The position numbers and the translations under genes are program-made. 64,000 bases of DNA, taken from NCBI GenBank assembly GCA_030525745.1, contig JAUNED010000004.1, positions 1 to 64,000 of the forward strand, in the 5' to 3' direction. This stretch comes from Lonepinella koalarum (GTDB lineage Bacteria > Pseudomonadota > Gammaproteobacteria > Enterobacterales > Pasteurellaceae). The notes under the pieces were generated by a model, which had not been told where the DNA came from, did not search any database, and was given only the letters and a program-made list of their open reading frames with translations. This document shows, one piece after another, positions 1-8,337 of the stretch; positions within the stretch are counted from its first letter, which is position 1; the number at the start of each line of letters is the position of its first letter.

Positions 1-2
1 CG

Positions 3-56
3 GTGGTTTGTGTCGTGTTTTTTGCAAAATGTAAAGGCAAAAAGGCGGTGAATTAG
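3..56 (+). CDS. Possible C-terminal end of an unrecognised membrane protein (partial)
   Basis: One frame is open from the window edge to a TAG at 54-56 and encodes a short hydrophobic run (VVCVVFFA) followed by a lysine-rich tail. That pattern fits the end of a last transmembrane helix with a basic cytoplasmic tail, as in a transporter that might belong with the sulfatase locus. Only 17 residues are visible, so family and frame are uncertain. Confidence 0.3.
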   Translation: MVCVVFFAKCKGKKAVN

Positions 57-62
57 TCGTTA

Positions 63-118
63 GGTAGGGTGGGCGTAAGCCCACGACATCATCAGCGTGG
101 ACTAACGTCCACCCTACC
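63..118. repeat. REP-like cruciform element
   Basis: Outer arms GGTAGGGTGG (63-72) and CCACCCTACC (109-118) pair over 10 bp. They enclose two smaller hairpins, GTGGGC-GTAA-GCCCAC (69-84) and GTGGAC-TAAC-GTCCAC (97-112), which compete with the outer stem. This resembles the dispersed palindromes associated with RAYT transposases in many bacteria. No transposase is present, so the class is inferred from shape only. Confidence 0.5.
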
Positions 119-141
119 CATTTCTAACAAAGAGGTCATTT

Positions 142-1590
142 ATGAATAACATCATCTATATTTTGTTAGATCAAGTGCGTAAAGATATGCTCGGCACTTA
201 CGGGCATCAGGTGGTGAAAACCCCGAATTTGGATCGCTTGGCGAAAGACGGCATTCGGTTTAACAACGCATTCACGCCGGCTTCGGTTTGCGGGCCGGCT
301 CGCACCTCGCTGTTTACCGGCTTAATGCCGTCCAGCCACGGGATTATCAAAAACGGCGAAAAAGGCGGCACAGGCGAAATTCCACAACAAAATCCCAACA
401 TTGCCGGCGTGGAGGGCTATAACTCCTTTGTGATCGGCAAATGGCACGTTGGCACAAAATCCGTTCCCGAAGATTACGGCATTGCCGGTCATAACTTTGA
501 CGGCTATGGCTATCCGGGTAGCCAAGTGTATAAAAACCTGGTGTTCAATCAGCCGCCAACGCACTCCAACCGCTACCGTGAATGGCTGGCGGAAAAAGGC
601 TATGACGCACCCGAAGTCAGCCGAGCCTATTTTGGCGACAATCCGCACCTGCGTGTGCAGGAACTCTGTGGCTTGCTTTCCGGCACCCGTGAGCAGACGA
701 TAGAGTGGTTTATCATTGACGAGGCGAAAAAATACATTCAAGCCTCCCTTGATGAGAAAAAACCGTTCTTTGCGTGGATCAATTTCTGGGGGCCACACAC
801 CCCGTGCGTGGTGCCGGAGCCGTATTATTCAATGTATGACCCAAGCCAAGTGGTGCTGGACGAGAGTTTCTTCAAGCCACTCGAGGGCAAACCGAACCAC
901 TTCCGCACCATTTCGCAAATGTGGGGAATGTGGGAGGCGAGCGAAGATCGCTGGAAAGAGGTGATTTCAAAATTCTGGGGCTACATCACGCTGATTGACG
1001 ATGCCATTGGCGAGCTGTTCCGTTTCTTGGAAGAGAACAACCTCTATGAAAACACCTTCCTCGTTGCCACCGCCGACCACGGCGATGCGATGGGTGCGCA
1101 TAAGATGATCGAAAAAGGCGAGTTTATGTTTGAAACCACCTACAACATTCCGCTGATTATCAAAGATCCGCACTCCACAAGGGTGAACGAAGTCGATGAC
1201 AACCTCGTTTATTTGCACGATCTCACTTCCACCGTGTATGATGTGGCAAATCAACCGATCCCGACCGCTTTCCAAGGCGAGAGCATTCTGCCGATAACCA
1301 GACAAAGCCAAAACAACGACCGCAAAGGCTTGTTGTGCCAACTGGCAGGGCATTTTGTCTATTTTGAACAGCGAATGTGGCGGCGCAAGGATTACAAATT
1401 GGTCTTCAACGCCACCGACCGTTGTGAACTCTACGATGTCAGAAAAGACCCCGAAGAGATGCACAATCTCTTTTATGACGAAGCCTATCGAGCCGTGAAA
1501 AAAGAGATGTTGGAAGAAATGCGACAGGAAATGAAACGCCTCAACGACCCACTGGAAAATTGGGTATATCGGATTATTGATGAGATATAA
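142..1590 (+). CDS. Cys-type sulfatase, cytosolic
   Basis: A 482-residue alkaline-phosphatase-fold sulfatase that should hydrolyse sulfate esters. The signature C-G-P-A-R lies at residues 50-54, so Cys50 is the residue oxidised to formylglycine. An N-terminal metal-site Asp10 follows a beta strand (IIYILLD), and a second metal motif, TADHGD, lies near residue 313. There is no signal peptide, unusual for sulfatases that attack host glycans and suggesting an imported small sulfated substrate. The matching anaerobic maturase lies downstream, forming an obvious pair. The 3' end is partly duplicated after the stop. The substrate (sugar sulfate, choline sulfate or other) cannot be told from sequence. 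Confidence 0.88.
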   Translation: MNNIIYILLDQVRKDMLGTYGHQVVKTPNLDRLAKDGIRFNNAFTPASVCGPARTSLFTGLMPSSHGIIKNGEKGGTGEIPQQNPNIAGVEGYNSFVIGKWHVGTKSVPEDYGIAGHNFDGYGYPGSQVYKNLVFNQPPTHSNRYREWLAEKGYDAPEVSRAYFGDNPHLRVQELCGLLSGTREQTIEWFIIDEAKKYIQASLDEKKPFFAWINFWGPHTPCVVPEPYYSMYDPSQVVLDESFFKPLEGKPNHFRTISQMWGMWEASEDRWKEVISKFWGYITLIDDAIGELFRFLEENNLYENTFLVATADHGDAMGAHKMIEKGEFMFETTYNIPLIIKDPHSTRVNEVDDNLVYLHDLTSTVYDVANQPIPTAFQGESILPITRQSQNNDRKGLLCQLAGHFVYFEQRMWRRKDYKLVFNATDRCELYDVRKDPEEMHNLFYDEAYRAVKKEMLEEMRQEMKRLNDPLENWVYRIIDEI

Positions 1591-1597
1591 TGAGTTG

Positions 1598-1701
1598 CCC
1601 TGTACGAGCCGTACAGGGCTTCTTAATCTGAGCTACTCCGTAGCTCGTCCATAAGTCGCAGAGCGACTTGGTTTATTGAACCTAGCACGGCTCGTGCTAG
1701 G
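1598..1701. repeat. Array of four small palindromes with 3-nt loops (copy 1)
   Basis: Four consecutive perfect hairpins each have a three-base loop: CCCTGTACG-AGC-CGTACAGGG (1598-1618), GAGCTAC-TCC-GTAGCTC (1630-1646), AAGTCGC-AGA-GCGACTT (1653-1669) and CCTAGCACG-GCT-CGTGCTAGG (1681-1701). They fill the sulfatase-maturase spacer. None is followed by a T-run, so they are not ordinary Rho-independent terminators. Confidence 0.85.
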
Positions 1702-1719
1702 GAATGATGTAGAGAATTT

Positions 1720-1968
1720 ATGACCACCACCTACTTCCACCTAATGGCAAAACCCAGCAGTTTTCACTGTAATATTCAGTGCGAGTACTGTTTTTATCTA
1801 AGCAAGGAACAGACCATTCCGCCGGAAAAATCGCAGTTTATGAACGATGATTATGATGAAGCCTACCGAGCCGTGAAAAAAGAGATGTTGGAAGAAATTG
1901 GGTGCATCGGATTATTGATGAGATATAATGAGTTGCCTGTACGAGCCGTACAGAGCTTCTTAATCTGA
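1720..1968 (+). pseudogene. Truncated duplicate of the maturase 5' end fused to sulfatase tail sequence
   Basis: An 82-codon chimeric reading frame. Its first 43 residues equal the start of the intact maturase, including the radical-SAM cysteines C17, C21 and C24. It then runs into the sulfatase-derived residues [15 protein letters not shown], in the sulfatase's own frame, and ends in spacer sequence. The spacing before its ATG is the same as for the real gene, so it is probably translated, but without the rest of the barrel it cannot be a working enzyme. It is a by-product of the tandem duplication. Confidence 0.85.
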
Positions 1969-2038
1969 GCTACTCCGTAGCTCGTCCATAAGTCGCAGAG
2001 CGACTTGGTTTATTGAACCTAGCACGGCTCGTGCTAGG
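1937..2038. repeat. Array of four small palindromes with 3-nt loops (copy 2)
   Basis: The same four hairpins as the first copy, at 1937-1953, 1967-1983, 1990-2006 and 2018-2038. The first stem has shortened to CTGTACG-AGC-CGTACAG through paired changes on both sides, while the other three stems are unchanged. Confidence 0.85.
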
Positions 2039-2056
2039 GAATGATGTAGAGAATTT

Positions 2057-3172
2057 ATGACCACCACCTACTTCCACCTAATGGCAAAACCCAGCAGTTT
2101 TCACTGTAATATTCAGTGCGAGTACTGTTTTTATCTGAGCAAGGAACAGACCATTCCGCCGGAAAAATCGCAGTTTATGAACGATGAAACGTTGCAAAAC
2201 TACATTCGCCATTACATCGAAGCCAACCAAAGCCAACGGGTGGATTTTGTGTGGCAGGGGGGCGAGCCGACCTTGCTGGGCTTAGATTTCTACAAACAAG
2301 CGGTCAAATATCAGCAAAAATTTGCAAACGGCAAGCAGATCACCAACGCAATCCAAACCAACGGCATTGCTCTAAACCGCCAGTGGGCGAGCTTTTTCAA
2401 AGAGCATCATTTTCTGGTGGGCTTATCCATTGACGGATTGAGCGACATTCACGACCGCTACCGCATTTCCACCAACGGCAAACCGACGTTTGAACGGGTG
2501 AAAAGTGCGGTCGATTTATTGAAAGAGGTTGGGGTGGAATTTAACACCCTCACGGTGGTGAACGACCGCAACTGGCAACGGGGCAGAGAAACCTACCAAG
2601 CCCTCAAAGCCCTCGGCAGCCGTTATATGCAGTTTATTCCGGTGGTGGAAAGCCACAAGGGGAAATTACAACCCTTTTCCGTTCCGCCCCAAGGCTACGG
2701 GCAATTTTTAGTCGATGTCTTTCACGAATGGTTGCCTGACCGTGGGCAGATTTTTGTGATCGAGTTTGATAACCTGCTCGGGCAGTGGCTAGGCTATCCC
2801 TCCAACAACTGCGTATTTCGCCCAACCTGTGGCAGCTCACTGGTGGTGGAAGCCTGTGGCGATGTGTACAGTTGCGACCATTTCGTCTATCCCGACTACC
2901 ACATCGGCAACCTCAACCAACAACCGCTGGCGGAGATTGTTTCATCACCCGCCCAACGCCAATTCGGGCAGAATAAACAGACAAAACTCTCGCAAGCCTG
3001 CCTAAACTGCAAATTCCGCATTCTCTGCCACGGCGGCTGCCCGAAACACCGCATCGTCCCCGAAGCAAGCGGCGAAAACCACAACTACCTCTGCCCCTCT
3101 TACCAACAATTTTTTGCCGAGACTTCTAGTGTAATGAGGCAGATGAGCGAGCAAATTCGGTTTGCTAGATAG
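2057..3172 (+). CDS. Anaerobic sulfatase-maturating enzyme (radical SAM/SPASM)
   Basis: A 371-residue radical-SAM enzyme that converts the active-site Cys of the partner sulfatase to formylglycine without oxygen. The SAM-binding cluster motif CNIQCEYC has C17, C21 and C24. The C-terminal half carries the SPASM-type cysteines that bind two further clusters (CGSSL, ACGDVYSC, then CLNCKFRILCHGGC and LCPSY). Length is normal for the family. It sits directly behind the sulfatase and palindrome array. The gene contains both a Haemophilus-type uptake signal (2503-2511) and an Actinobacillus-type one (ACAAGCGGTC at 2296-2305), hinting at a mixed ancestry. Confidence 0.92.
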   Translation: MTTTYFHLMAKPSSFHCNIQCEYCFYLSKEQTIPPEKSQFMNDETLQNYIRHYIEANQSQRVDFVWQGGEPTLLGLDFYKQAVKYQQKFANGKQITNAIQTNGIALNRQWASFFKEHHFLVGLSIDGLSDIHDRYRISTNGKPTFERVKSAVDLLKEVGVEFNTLTVVNDRNWQRGRETYQALKALGSRYMQFIPVVESHKGKLQPFSVPPQGYGQFLVDVFHEWLPDRGQIFVIEFDNLLGQWLGYPSNNCVFRPTCGSSLVVEACGDVYSCDHFVYPDYHIGNLNQQPLAEIVSSPAQRQFGQNKQTKLSQACLNCKFRILCHGGCPKHRIVPEASGENHNYLCPSYQQFFAETSSVMRQMSEQIRFAR

Positions 3173-3202
3173 AAATAAATCTCCTATAAAGTTTATTTTT
3201 AT

Positions 3203-3231
3203 CTTGAATTTCTTCTTTTCATCGCCATATA
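3203..3231 (+). promoter_or_regulatory. Sigma-32-like heat-shock promoter for hslVU
   Basis: CTTGAA at 3203-3208, a 14-nt spacer, then CGCCATATA at 3223-3231 fit the heat-shock sigma factor consensus (CTTGAA, 13-15 nt, CCCCATNTA). It ends 31 nt before the hslV start codon. The hslVU operon is a known heat-shock operon in Escherichia coli, so position and sequence agree. Confidence 0.75.
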
Positions 3232-3262
3232 TCAGTCATGTTTTATCAAAAAGGAACAGATT

Positions 3263-3784
3263 ATGACTACGATTGTTAGTGTGCGCCGCAATGGGAAAGT
3301 GGTTGTTGGCGGTGACGGGCAGGTTTCACTGGGAAATACGGTAATGAAAGGAAATGCTCGTAAAGTACGCCGTTTATATAAAGACAAAGTGTTGGCCGGG
3401 TTTGCCGGTGGCACCGCAGATGCTTTCACATTGTTTGAGTTATTTGAGCGTAAATTGGAAATGCATCAAGGGCATTTGTTAAAAAGTGCGGTGGAATTAG
3501 CAAAAGATTGGCGAACTGACCGTGCTTTACGAAAGTTAGAAGCCATGTTGATCGTGGCTGATGAAAAAGAAAGTTTGATTATCACCGGAATCGGTGATGT
3601 GGTTCAGCCTGAAGAAGATCAAATTTTGGCTATTGGTTCCGGTGGTAACTATGCTTTGTCAGCCGCCAGAGCTTTAGTGGAAAATACGGATCTTTCTGCT
3701 CGGGATATTGTGGAAAAGTCTCTGCAAATCGCAGGCGATATTTGTGTTTTTACTAATACCAATTTTACTATCGAAGAATTATAA
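3263..3784 (+). CDS. hslV: ATP-dependent protease subunit HslV
   Basis: The 173-residue proteolytic subunit of the HslUV (ClpQY) protease, a cytosolic double hexamer related to proteasome beta subunits. After removal of the initiator Met, Thr2 ([11 protein letters not shown]) becomes the N-terminal nucleophile. The [20 protein letters not shown] and [14 protein letters not shown] segments are family-typical. It is followed after 12 nt by hslU, so both are one operon behind the sigma-32-like promoter. It degrades misfolded and regulatory proteins. Confidence 0.98.
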   Translation: MTTIVSVRRNGKVVVGGDGQVSLGNTVMKGNARKVRRLYKDKVLAGFAGGTADAFTLFELFERKLEMHQGHLLKSAVELAKDWRTDRALRKLEAMLIVADEKESLIITGIGDVVQPEEDQILAIGSGGNYALSAARALVENTDLSARDIVEKSLQIAGDICVFTNTNFTIEEL

Positions 3785-3796
3785 GGAAGCTCCGCT

Positions 3797-5128
3797 ATGT
3801 CTGAAATGACCCCAAGAGAAATTGTTTCTGAATTAGATCAACATATTATCGGGCAAGCCGATGCAAAACGTGCGGTGGCGATTGCTTTGCGTAACCGTTG
3901 GCGAAGAATGCAGTTGCAAGAACCTTTGCGCCACGAAGTTACACCCAAAAACATTCTTATGATTGGGCCTACAGGAGTAGGTAAAACCGAAATTGCCCGT
4001 CGTTTGGCTAAATTGGCTAATGCACCTTTTATTAAAGTGGAAGCGACGAAATTTACCGAAGTCGGCTATGTAGGTAAAGAAGTAGATAGTATCATCCGAG
4101 ATTTGACCGATAGTGCGATGAAATTGGTGCGTCAAACAGAAATTGAGAAAAACCGCTTCCGTGCGGAAGAAGCTGCTGAAGATCGCATTTTAGATATTTT
4201 GTTGCCGCCGGCGAAAAATCAGTGGGGGCAGGCAGAAGAAAGTGATAGTCATAGCGGAACCCGACAAATTTTTCGTAAAAAATTGCGTGAAGGGCAATTA
4301 GACGACAAAGAAATTGAAATCGAAGTTGCCGGTGTTTCTATGGGAGTAGAAATTATGGCTCCTCCGGGTATGGAAGAAATGACCAGTCAGTTACAATCTA
4401 TGTTTGAAAATTTAGGTGGGACAAAAACCAAGCGCCGTAAAATGAAAGTCAAAGAGGCGTTGAAAGCACTTATTGACGAGGAAGCTGCGAAGTTGATTAA
4501 TCCTGAAGATCTTAAACAAAAAGCCATTGATGCAGTGGAGCAAAACGGTATCGTGTTTATCGACGAAATCGATAAAATCTGTAAAAAAGGCGAATACAGT
4601 GGCGCTGATGTGTCCCGAGAGGGAGTTCAGCGTGATTTACTGCCTTTGGTGGAAGGATCTACTGTCAGTACTAAACACGGTATGGTGAAAACAGATCATA
4701 TTTTGTTTATTGCTTCGGGTGCGTTTCAAGTGGCACGCCCGTCTGATTTAATTCCTGAATTACAAGGTCGTTTGCCAATTCGAGTAGAACTTTCTGCCTT
4801 AAGTGCGGAGGATTTTAAACGTATTTTGACTGAGCCAAATGCCTCTTTAACTGAGCAATACAAAGCCTTAATGGGAACTGAAGGCGTAAATATTCAATTT
4901 ACAGATGATGCGGTGGAGAAAATTGCTCAAGCAGCGTTTCGTGTGAATGAAAAAACCGAAAATATCGGTGCAAGACGATTGCACACGGTAATGGAGCGTT
5001 TAATGGATAAAATTTCTTTCAGTGCCTCTGAAATGGGAGGACAGCAAGTGAAAATTGATGGTAATTACGTTACTGAAGCTTTAGGTGATGTAGTTGAAAA
5101 CGAAGATTTAAGTCGATTTATCTTATAA
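3797..5128 (+). CDS. hslU: ATP-dependent protease ATPase subunit HslU
   Basis: A 443-residue AAA+ unfoldase that feeds substrates into HslV. Walker A GPTGVGKT is at residues 57-64 and Walker B is VFIDEIDKI. The intermediate (I) domain lies between them, and the sensor-2/C-terminal part ends in DLSRFIL, the tail that docks into HslV pockets. The full-length protein matches the family. Translation probably follows hslV closely. The gene ends at the uptake-signal hairpin shared with convergent metE. Confidence 0.98.
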   Translation: MSEMTPREIVSELDQHIIGQADAKRAVAIALRNRWRRMQLQEPLRHEVTPKNILMIGPTGVGKTEIARRLAKLANAPFIKVEATKFTEVGYVGKEVDSIIRDLTDSAMKLVRQTEIEKNRFRAEEAAEDRILDILLPPAKNQWGQAEESDSHSGTRQIFRKKLREGQLDDKEIEIEVAGVSMGVEIMAPPGMEEMTSQLQSMFENLGGTKTKRRKMKVKEALKALIDEEAAKLINPEDLKQKAIDAVEQNGIVFIDEIDKICKKGEYSGADVSREGVQRDLLPLVEGSTVSTKHGMVKTDHILFIASGAFQVARPSDLIPELQGRLPIRVELSALSAEDFKRILTEPNASLTEQYKALMGTEGVNIQFTDDAVEKIAQAAFRVNEKTENIGARRLHTVMERLMDKISFSASEMGGQQVKIDGNYVTEALGDVVENEDLSRFIL

Positions 5129-5138
5129 TCAGATATAG

Positions 5139-5166
5139 AAAGTGCGGTGAAATTCACCGCACTTTT
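5139..5166. terminator. Bidirectional terminator made of two inverted uptake signals
   Basis: AAAGTGCGGTG (from 5139) and CACCGCACTTTT face each other across a very short loop, giving a strong hairpin between convergent hslU and metE. Pasteurellaceae commonly use such inverted uptake-signal pairs as terminators. Confidence 0.85.
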
Positions 5167-5180
5167 GTTGAACTAAAGAC

Positions 5181-7451
5181 TTATAGCAGTTCTGCGCGCA
5201 ATTTTTTCGTCACTTTCATCATCACGTCCAACTGCTCAATCGTCTCTTTCCAGCCTCGGGTTTTTAAACCACAATCCGGATTTACCCACAAACGCTCTTT
5301 CGGTACGACTTTTAAGGCTTTACGCAGCAAATGCTCAATTTCCGCTTCGGTCGGCACACGAGGGGAGTGAATATCGTATACGCCCGGCCCGATGTCATTT
5401 GGATAGTGGAAATCAGCGAAGGCAGTCAGCAGTTCCATATCGGAGCGGGAGGTTTCAATGGTGATTACGTCTGCATCCAGCCCTGCAATCGCCGGTAGAA
5501 TATCGTTAAACTCGGAGTAGCACATATGAGTGTGAATTTGGGTGTCGTCTTGTACGCCCATATAGCTTAAACGGAAGGCTTCCCCTGCCCATTGCAGATA
5601 ATGCGCCCAATCCGACCGCTTGAGTGGCAAGCCTTCACGAATCGCCGGTTCGTCAATTTGAATGACTTTGATACCGGCTTTTTCTAAATCTAACACTTCA
5701 TCAGATAAGGCAACGCCAATTTGTTTGCAGACGGTTGAACGAGGAATATCGTTACGCACAAACGACCATTGCAAAATGGTTACAGGGCCGGTCAGCATAC
5801 CTTTCATCACTTTATTGGTGAGGCTTTGTGCATATTGTGACCAGCGCACGGTCATTGGTTCAGGGCGTGCTACATCGCCGTAAATCACCGGTGGTTTTAC
5901 GCAACGGGAGCCATAACTCTGAACCCAACCGAATTTAGTGAAGGCAAATCCGTCTAACAATTCACCAAAATACTCTACCATATCGTTTCGTTCCGCCTCA
6001 CCGTGAACTAAGACATCAAGATCCAGCTCTTCTTGACGGCGTACCACATACTCGATCTCTTTTTTCATTGCGGTTTCATAGTCGGCAAGGGAGAGTTCGC
6101 CTTTTTTGAATGCAGCCCGTGCGTGTCGGATTTCAGCCGTTTGTGGGAATGAACCAATGTTGGTGGTTGGCAATAACGGCAAGTTCAACCACGCATTCTG
6201 TTTTTGAATGCGTTCGGCAAACGGTGATTTACGTTGGTCTGCGCCTTTCGGTAGATTGGCTAATCGTTCGGCGACATCTGCACGGTGAATGGCGGTTGAA
6301 TTTTTCCGTGCTGTCGCTGCTGCTTGACTGTCGTCCAATTCTGTTTGAACGGTATTTCTGCCGTGGTTTAATGCCTGTTTCAGCACTTTCAATTCTTCCA
6401 CTTTTTGTAGTGTGAAAGCCAGCCAGCGATACAGATCGGCATTTTTTTCCTGTAATTGAGTTTCCACGCTTAAATCATAAGGGGTGTGTAGTAAGGAACA
6501 GCTTGGTGCAATCCATAAGCGTTCCCCCAGTTTGGCTTTTAGCGGTGTTAAGTAATCCAGGACGCTATTTAACTCAGCACGCCAAATGTTTCGCCCGTCA
6601 ATCACACCGGCAGAAAGCACGTTGCGGTAATCTTCAAAGGCAGACAGTTGTTCCGGCGCACGAACTAAATCAATGTGCAAGCCGGCAACGGGTAGTGATT
6701 TTAATAACTCGGCGTGTTCGGCAACGGAGCCGAAATAGGTGGCAAGTAGAATGTTTGCCTTGACTTGGCTTAATTCGGCGTACACCGTTTTATATGCTGC
6801 AACCCATTCGGCTGGCAAATCAAGGGCTAATGCCGGTTCATCGAGCTGGATCCATTCAACCTCTTCGGCAGAAAGTGCGGTCAAAATATCACGATAAACT
6901 GCAACCAGCTTTGGCAGTAACTCAATACGGTTAAAGGCTTCCCCTTTCTCTTTGCCCAGCCACAAAAAGGTGATAGGCCCGACAATCACCGGTTTTGGGT
7001 TGTAGCCTTTGGCTTTTGCCTCACGGATCTGATTGACATAATGGGCAGGGTTGGCGTTGAATTGGGTCTGCTTGTGAAACTCGGGGACAAGGTAGTGGTA
7101 GTTGGTGTCGAACCATTTAGTCATTTCAATGGCAAATTGGGTTTTGTTACCACGAGCCAGTTGGAAATATTGAGAAAGTGTAAGTGTTTGGTTATTGAAG
7201 CCGAAGCGTGGTGGAATAGCACCGGTGGCAACTTGTAAATCTAAAATATGGTCGTAGAAGGTGAAATCGCCTACGGCAACAAAGTCAGCTTGACTGTCGG
7301 CTTGGTGCTGCCAATTTTTTTCACGCAAGGCTTTGGCTAAGTCCAGTAAATCTTGCTCGCCAAGTTCATCTCGCCAGTAACGCTCTTGGGCAAATTTCAG
7401 TTCACGTTTTGCACCGACACGGGGGAAACCTAAAATATGGGAAATGGTCAT
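5181..7451 (-). CDS. metE: Cobalamin-independent methionine synthase MetE
   Basis: Transfers a methyl group from methyltetrahydropteroyl-triglutamate to homocysteine in the last step of methionine synthesis, in the cytosol. The protein is 756 residues when started at the ATG at 7451, where GAGAGG precedes by a normal distance; an in-frame start 24 nt upstream lacks this support. Both barrel halves are present, and the C-terminal half has the zinc ligands in [10 protein letters not shown] and [10 protein letters not shown]. It may be the main methionine synthase here, because only a relic of metH is seen. A palindrome and a MetR-like site lie upstream. Confidence 0.97.
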   Translation of the reverse strand: MTISHILGFPRVGAKRELKFAQERYWRDELGEQDLLDLAKALREKNWQHQADSQADFVAVGDFTFYDHILDLQVATGAIPPRFGFNNQTLTLSQYFQLARGNKTQFAIEMTKWFDTNYHYLVPEFHKQTQFNANPAHYVNQIREAKAKGYNPKPVIVGPITFLWLGKEKGEAFNRIELLPKLVAVYRDILTALSAEEVEWIQLDEPALALDLPAEWVAAYKTVYAELSQVKANILLATYFGSVAEHAELLKSLPVAGLHIDLVRAPEQLSAFEDYRNVLSAGVIDGRNIWRAELNSVLDYLTPLKAKLGERLWIAPSCSLLHTPYDLSVETQLQEKNADLYRWLAFTLQKVEELKVLKQALNHGRNTVQTELDDSQAAATARKNSTAIHRADVAERLANLPKGADQRKSPFAERIQKQNAWLNLPLLPTTNIGSFPQTAEIRHARAAFKKGELSLADYETAMKKEIEYVVRRQEELDLDVLVHGEAERNDMVEYFGELLDGFAFTKFGWVQSYGSRCVKPPVIYGDVARPEPMTVRWSQYAQSLTNKVMKGMLTGPVTILQWSFVRNDIPRSTVCKQIGVALSDEVLDLEKAGIKVIQIDEPAIREGLPLKRSDWAHYLQWAGEAFRLSYMGVQDDTQIHTHMCYSEFNDILPAIAGLDADVITIETSRSDMELLTAFADFHYPNDIGPGVYDIHSPRVPTEAEIEHLLRKALKVVPKERLWVNPDCGLKTRGWKETIEQLDVMMKVTKKLRAELL

Positions 7452-7498
7452 AATTGCCTCTCTTATAAAAATCAATGAGTAAAATAATGTGCTTAGAG

Positions 7499-7514
7499 GT
7501 TTAGCCGTCTAAAC
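7499..7514. promoter_or_regulatory. Candidate MetJ-type operator upstream of metE
   Basis: The palindrome GTTTAGCCGTCTAAAC, 48 nt upstream of the metE start, has one central mismatched pair. Read on the metE strand its middle holds AGACGGCT, one base off the E. coli met box AGACGTCT. Only one clear box is visible, whereas MetJ normally binds two or more in tandem. Confidence 0.4.
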
Positions 7515-7577
7515 TGCTTGAAGTTATAATGCGAAAAAATTAAACATTAAACAATCTCATATTTTTCATTTTTATTA

Positions 7578-7590
7578 TGAATTTAACTCA
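7578..7590. promoter_or_regulatory. Candidate MetR-type site upstream of metE
   Basis: On the metE strand the sequence TGAGTTAAATTCA matches the MetR palindrome TGAA-N5-TTCA with one mismatch. It lies about 127 nt upstream of metE. MetR activates metE in enteric bacteria; use of the site here is inferred. Confidence 0.35.
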
Positions 7591-7635
7591 TGATTTATGA
7601 ATAGACTGCTTTATGACCGCACTTTAGAGGAAAAT

Positions 7636-7668
7636 AAAAAGGGCTAATTTAAGAATTAGCCCTTTTTT
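7636..7668 (-). terminator. Rho-independent terminator of gpt
   Basis: GGGCTAATT (7641-7649) pairs with AATTAGCCC (7654-7662) across a 4-nt loop and is flanked by A and T runs. It directly follows the gpt stop codon on the minus strand and can also work on the other strand. Confidence 0.85.
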
Positions 7669-7679
7669 CAATATTAAAA

Positions 7680-8138
7680 TTATTTACGAGACAGTGGTGG
7701 AACAAATGCCAAGCCTAAATCCCATGGTTGCTCAATCCAAGTATTTTGTGGAATATCAACCACATAATCATCAACCAATGGTGCACCGGCAGGTTTTGCA
7801 AATACGGTCACAAATTTGGCTTTAGGGTACATCTTGCGGATTTCTCGAGCCGTATTGCCGGTATCGACTAAATCATCAACTACAATAAAGCCTTCACCGT
7901 CACCTTGAGCAGCGTGCAATACTTTGAGTTCGCCCTGTGTATCATGATCGTAGCTGGCAATGCACACCGTTTCTACATGACGTAAGCCTAATTCACGAGC
8001 CAGTACGGCGGCCGGAAACAAACCACCACGGCTGACGGCAATAATGCCTTTCCATTGAGAAGCTGGTAATAAACGCTCGGATAATTTGCGCGCGTGCATT
8101 TGGAACATATCCCAAGTGACAATATATTTTTCGCTCAT
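7680..8138 (-). CDS. gpt: Xanthine-guanine phosphoribosyltransferase
   Basis: Salvages guanine, xanthine and hypoxanthine by joining them to PRPP. The 152-residue protein has the PRPP-binding motif [14 protein letters not shown] and the purine-specificity tail [20 protein letters not shown]. The ATG at 8138 ([11 protein letters not shown]) is preferred over a GTG three codons upstream because AAGGTG sits six bases before it and the length then equals E. coli Gpt. It is a single gene with its own terminator, divergent from pepD. Confidence 0.97.
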   Translation of the reverse strand: MSEKYIVTWDMFQMHARKLSERLLPASQWKGIIAVSRGGLFPAAVLARELGLRHVETVCIASYDHDTQGELKVLHAAQGDGEGFIVVDDLVDTGNTAREIRKMYPKAKFVTVFAKPAGAPLVDDYVVDIPQNTWIEQPWDLGLAFVPPLSRK

Positions 8139-8337
8139 AGAACTCACCTTTTGAATTGTAAACGGTAGGATTTCCCACCCGATAAATAAAATTGCGTAAG
8201 GATAACCTGAAAACGCATTTTATGCTATTATTTAGCGCATAAAATTGAGAAAAAAATGACAAAAGTGCGGTTGAAAAGCGCTTTATTTTGTTTTTTTGGC
8301 TCAAGTTCCGTTTATTTTTAATAAAGAGGAGACCGAT

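Larger units (their letters stand above)
1473..2187 (+). repeat. Imperfect tandem duplication spanning the sulfatase 3' end and maturase 5' end
   Basis: Copy 1 (1473-1850) runs from the sulfatase C-terminal coding region, through the spacer, into the first 131 nt of a maturase reading frame. Copy 2 (1851-2187) repeats it in the same order, with a 40-nt deletion in the sulfatase part (matching 1519-1558 of copy 1), one further base lost and a few substitutions. The junction lies at a shared GATGA-type microhomology. The duplication leaves one full-length maturase and one truncated 5' copy. Confidence 0.93.

Noticed and set aside
322..798. Minus-strand open frame of 158 codons inside the sulfatase gene
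   Set aside because: It is antisense to a well-supported gene with a catalytic signature, has no ribosome site, and resembles no protein. The same holds for the 165-codon frame at 967-1464.
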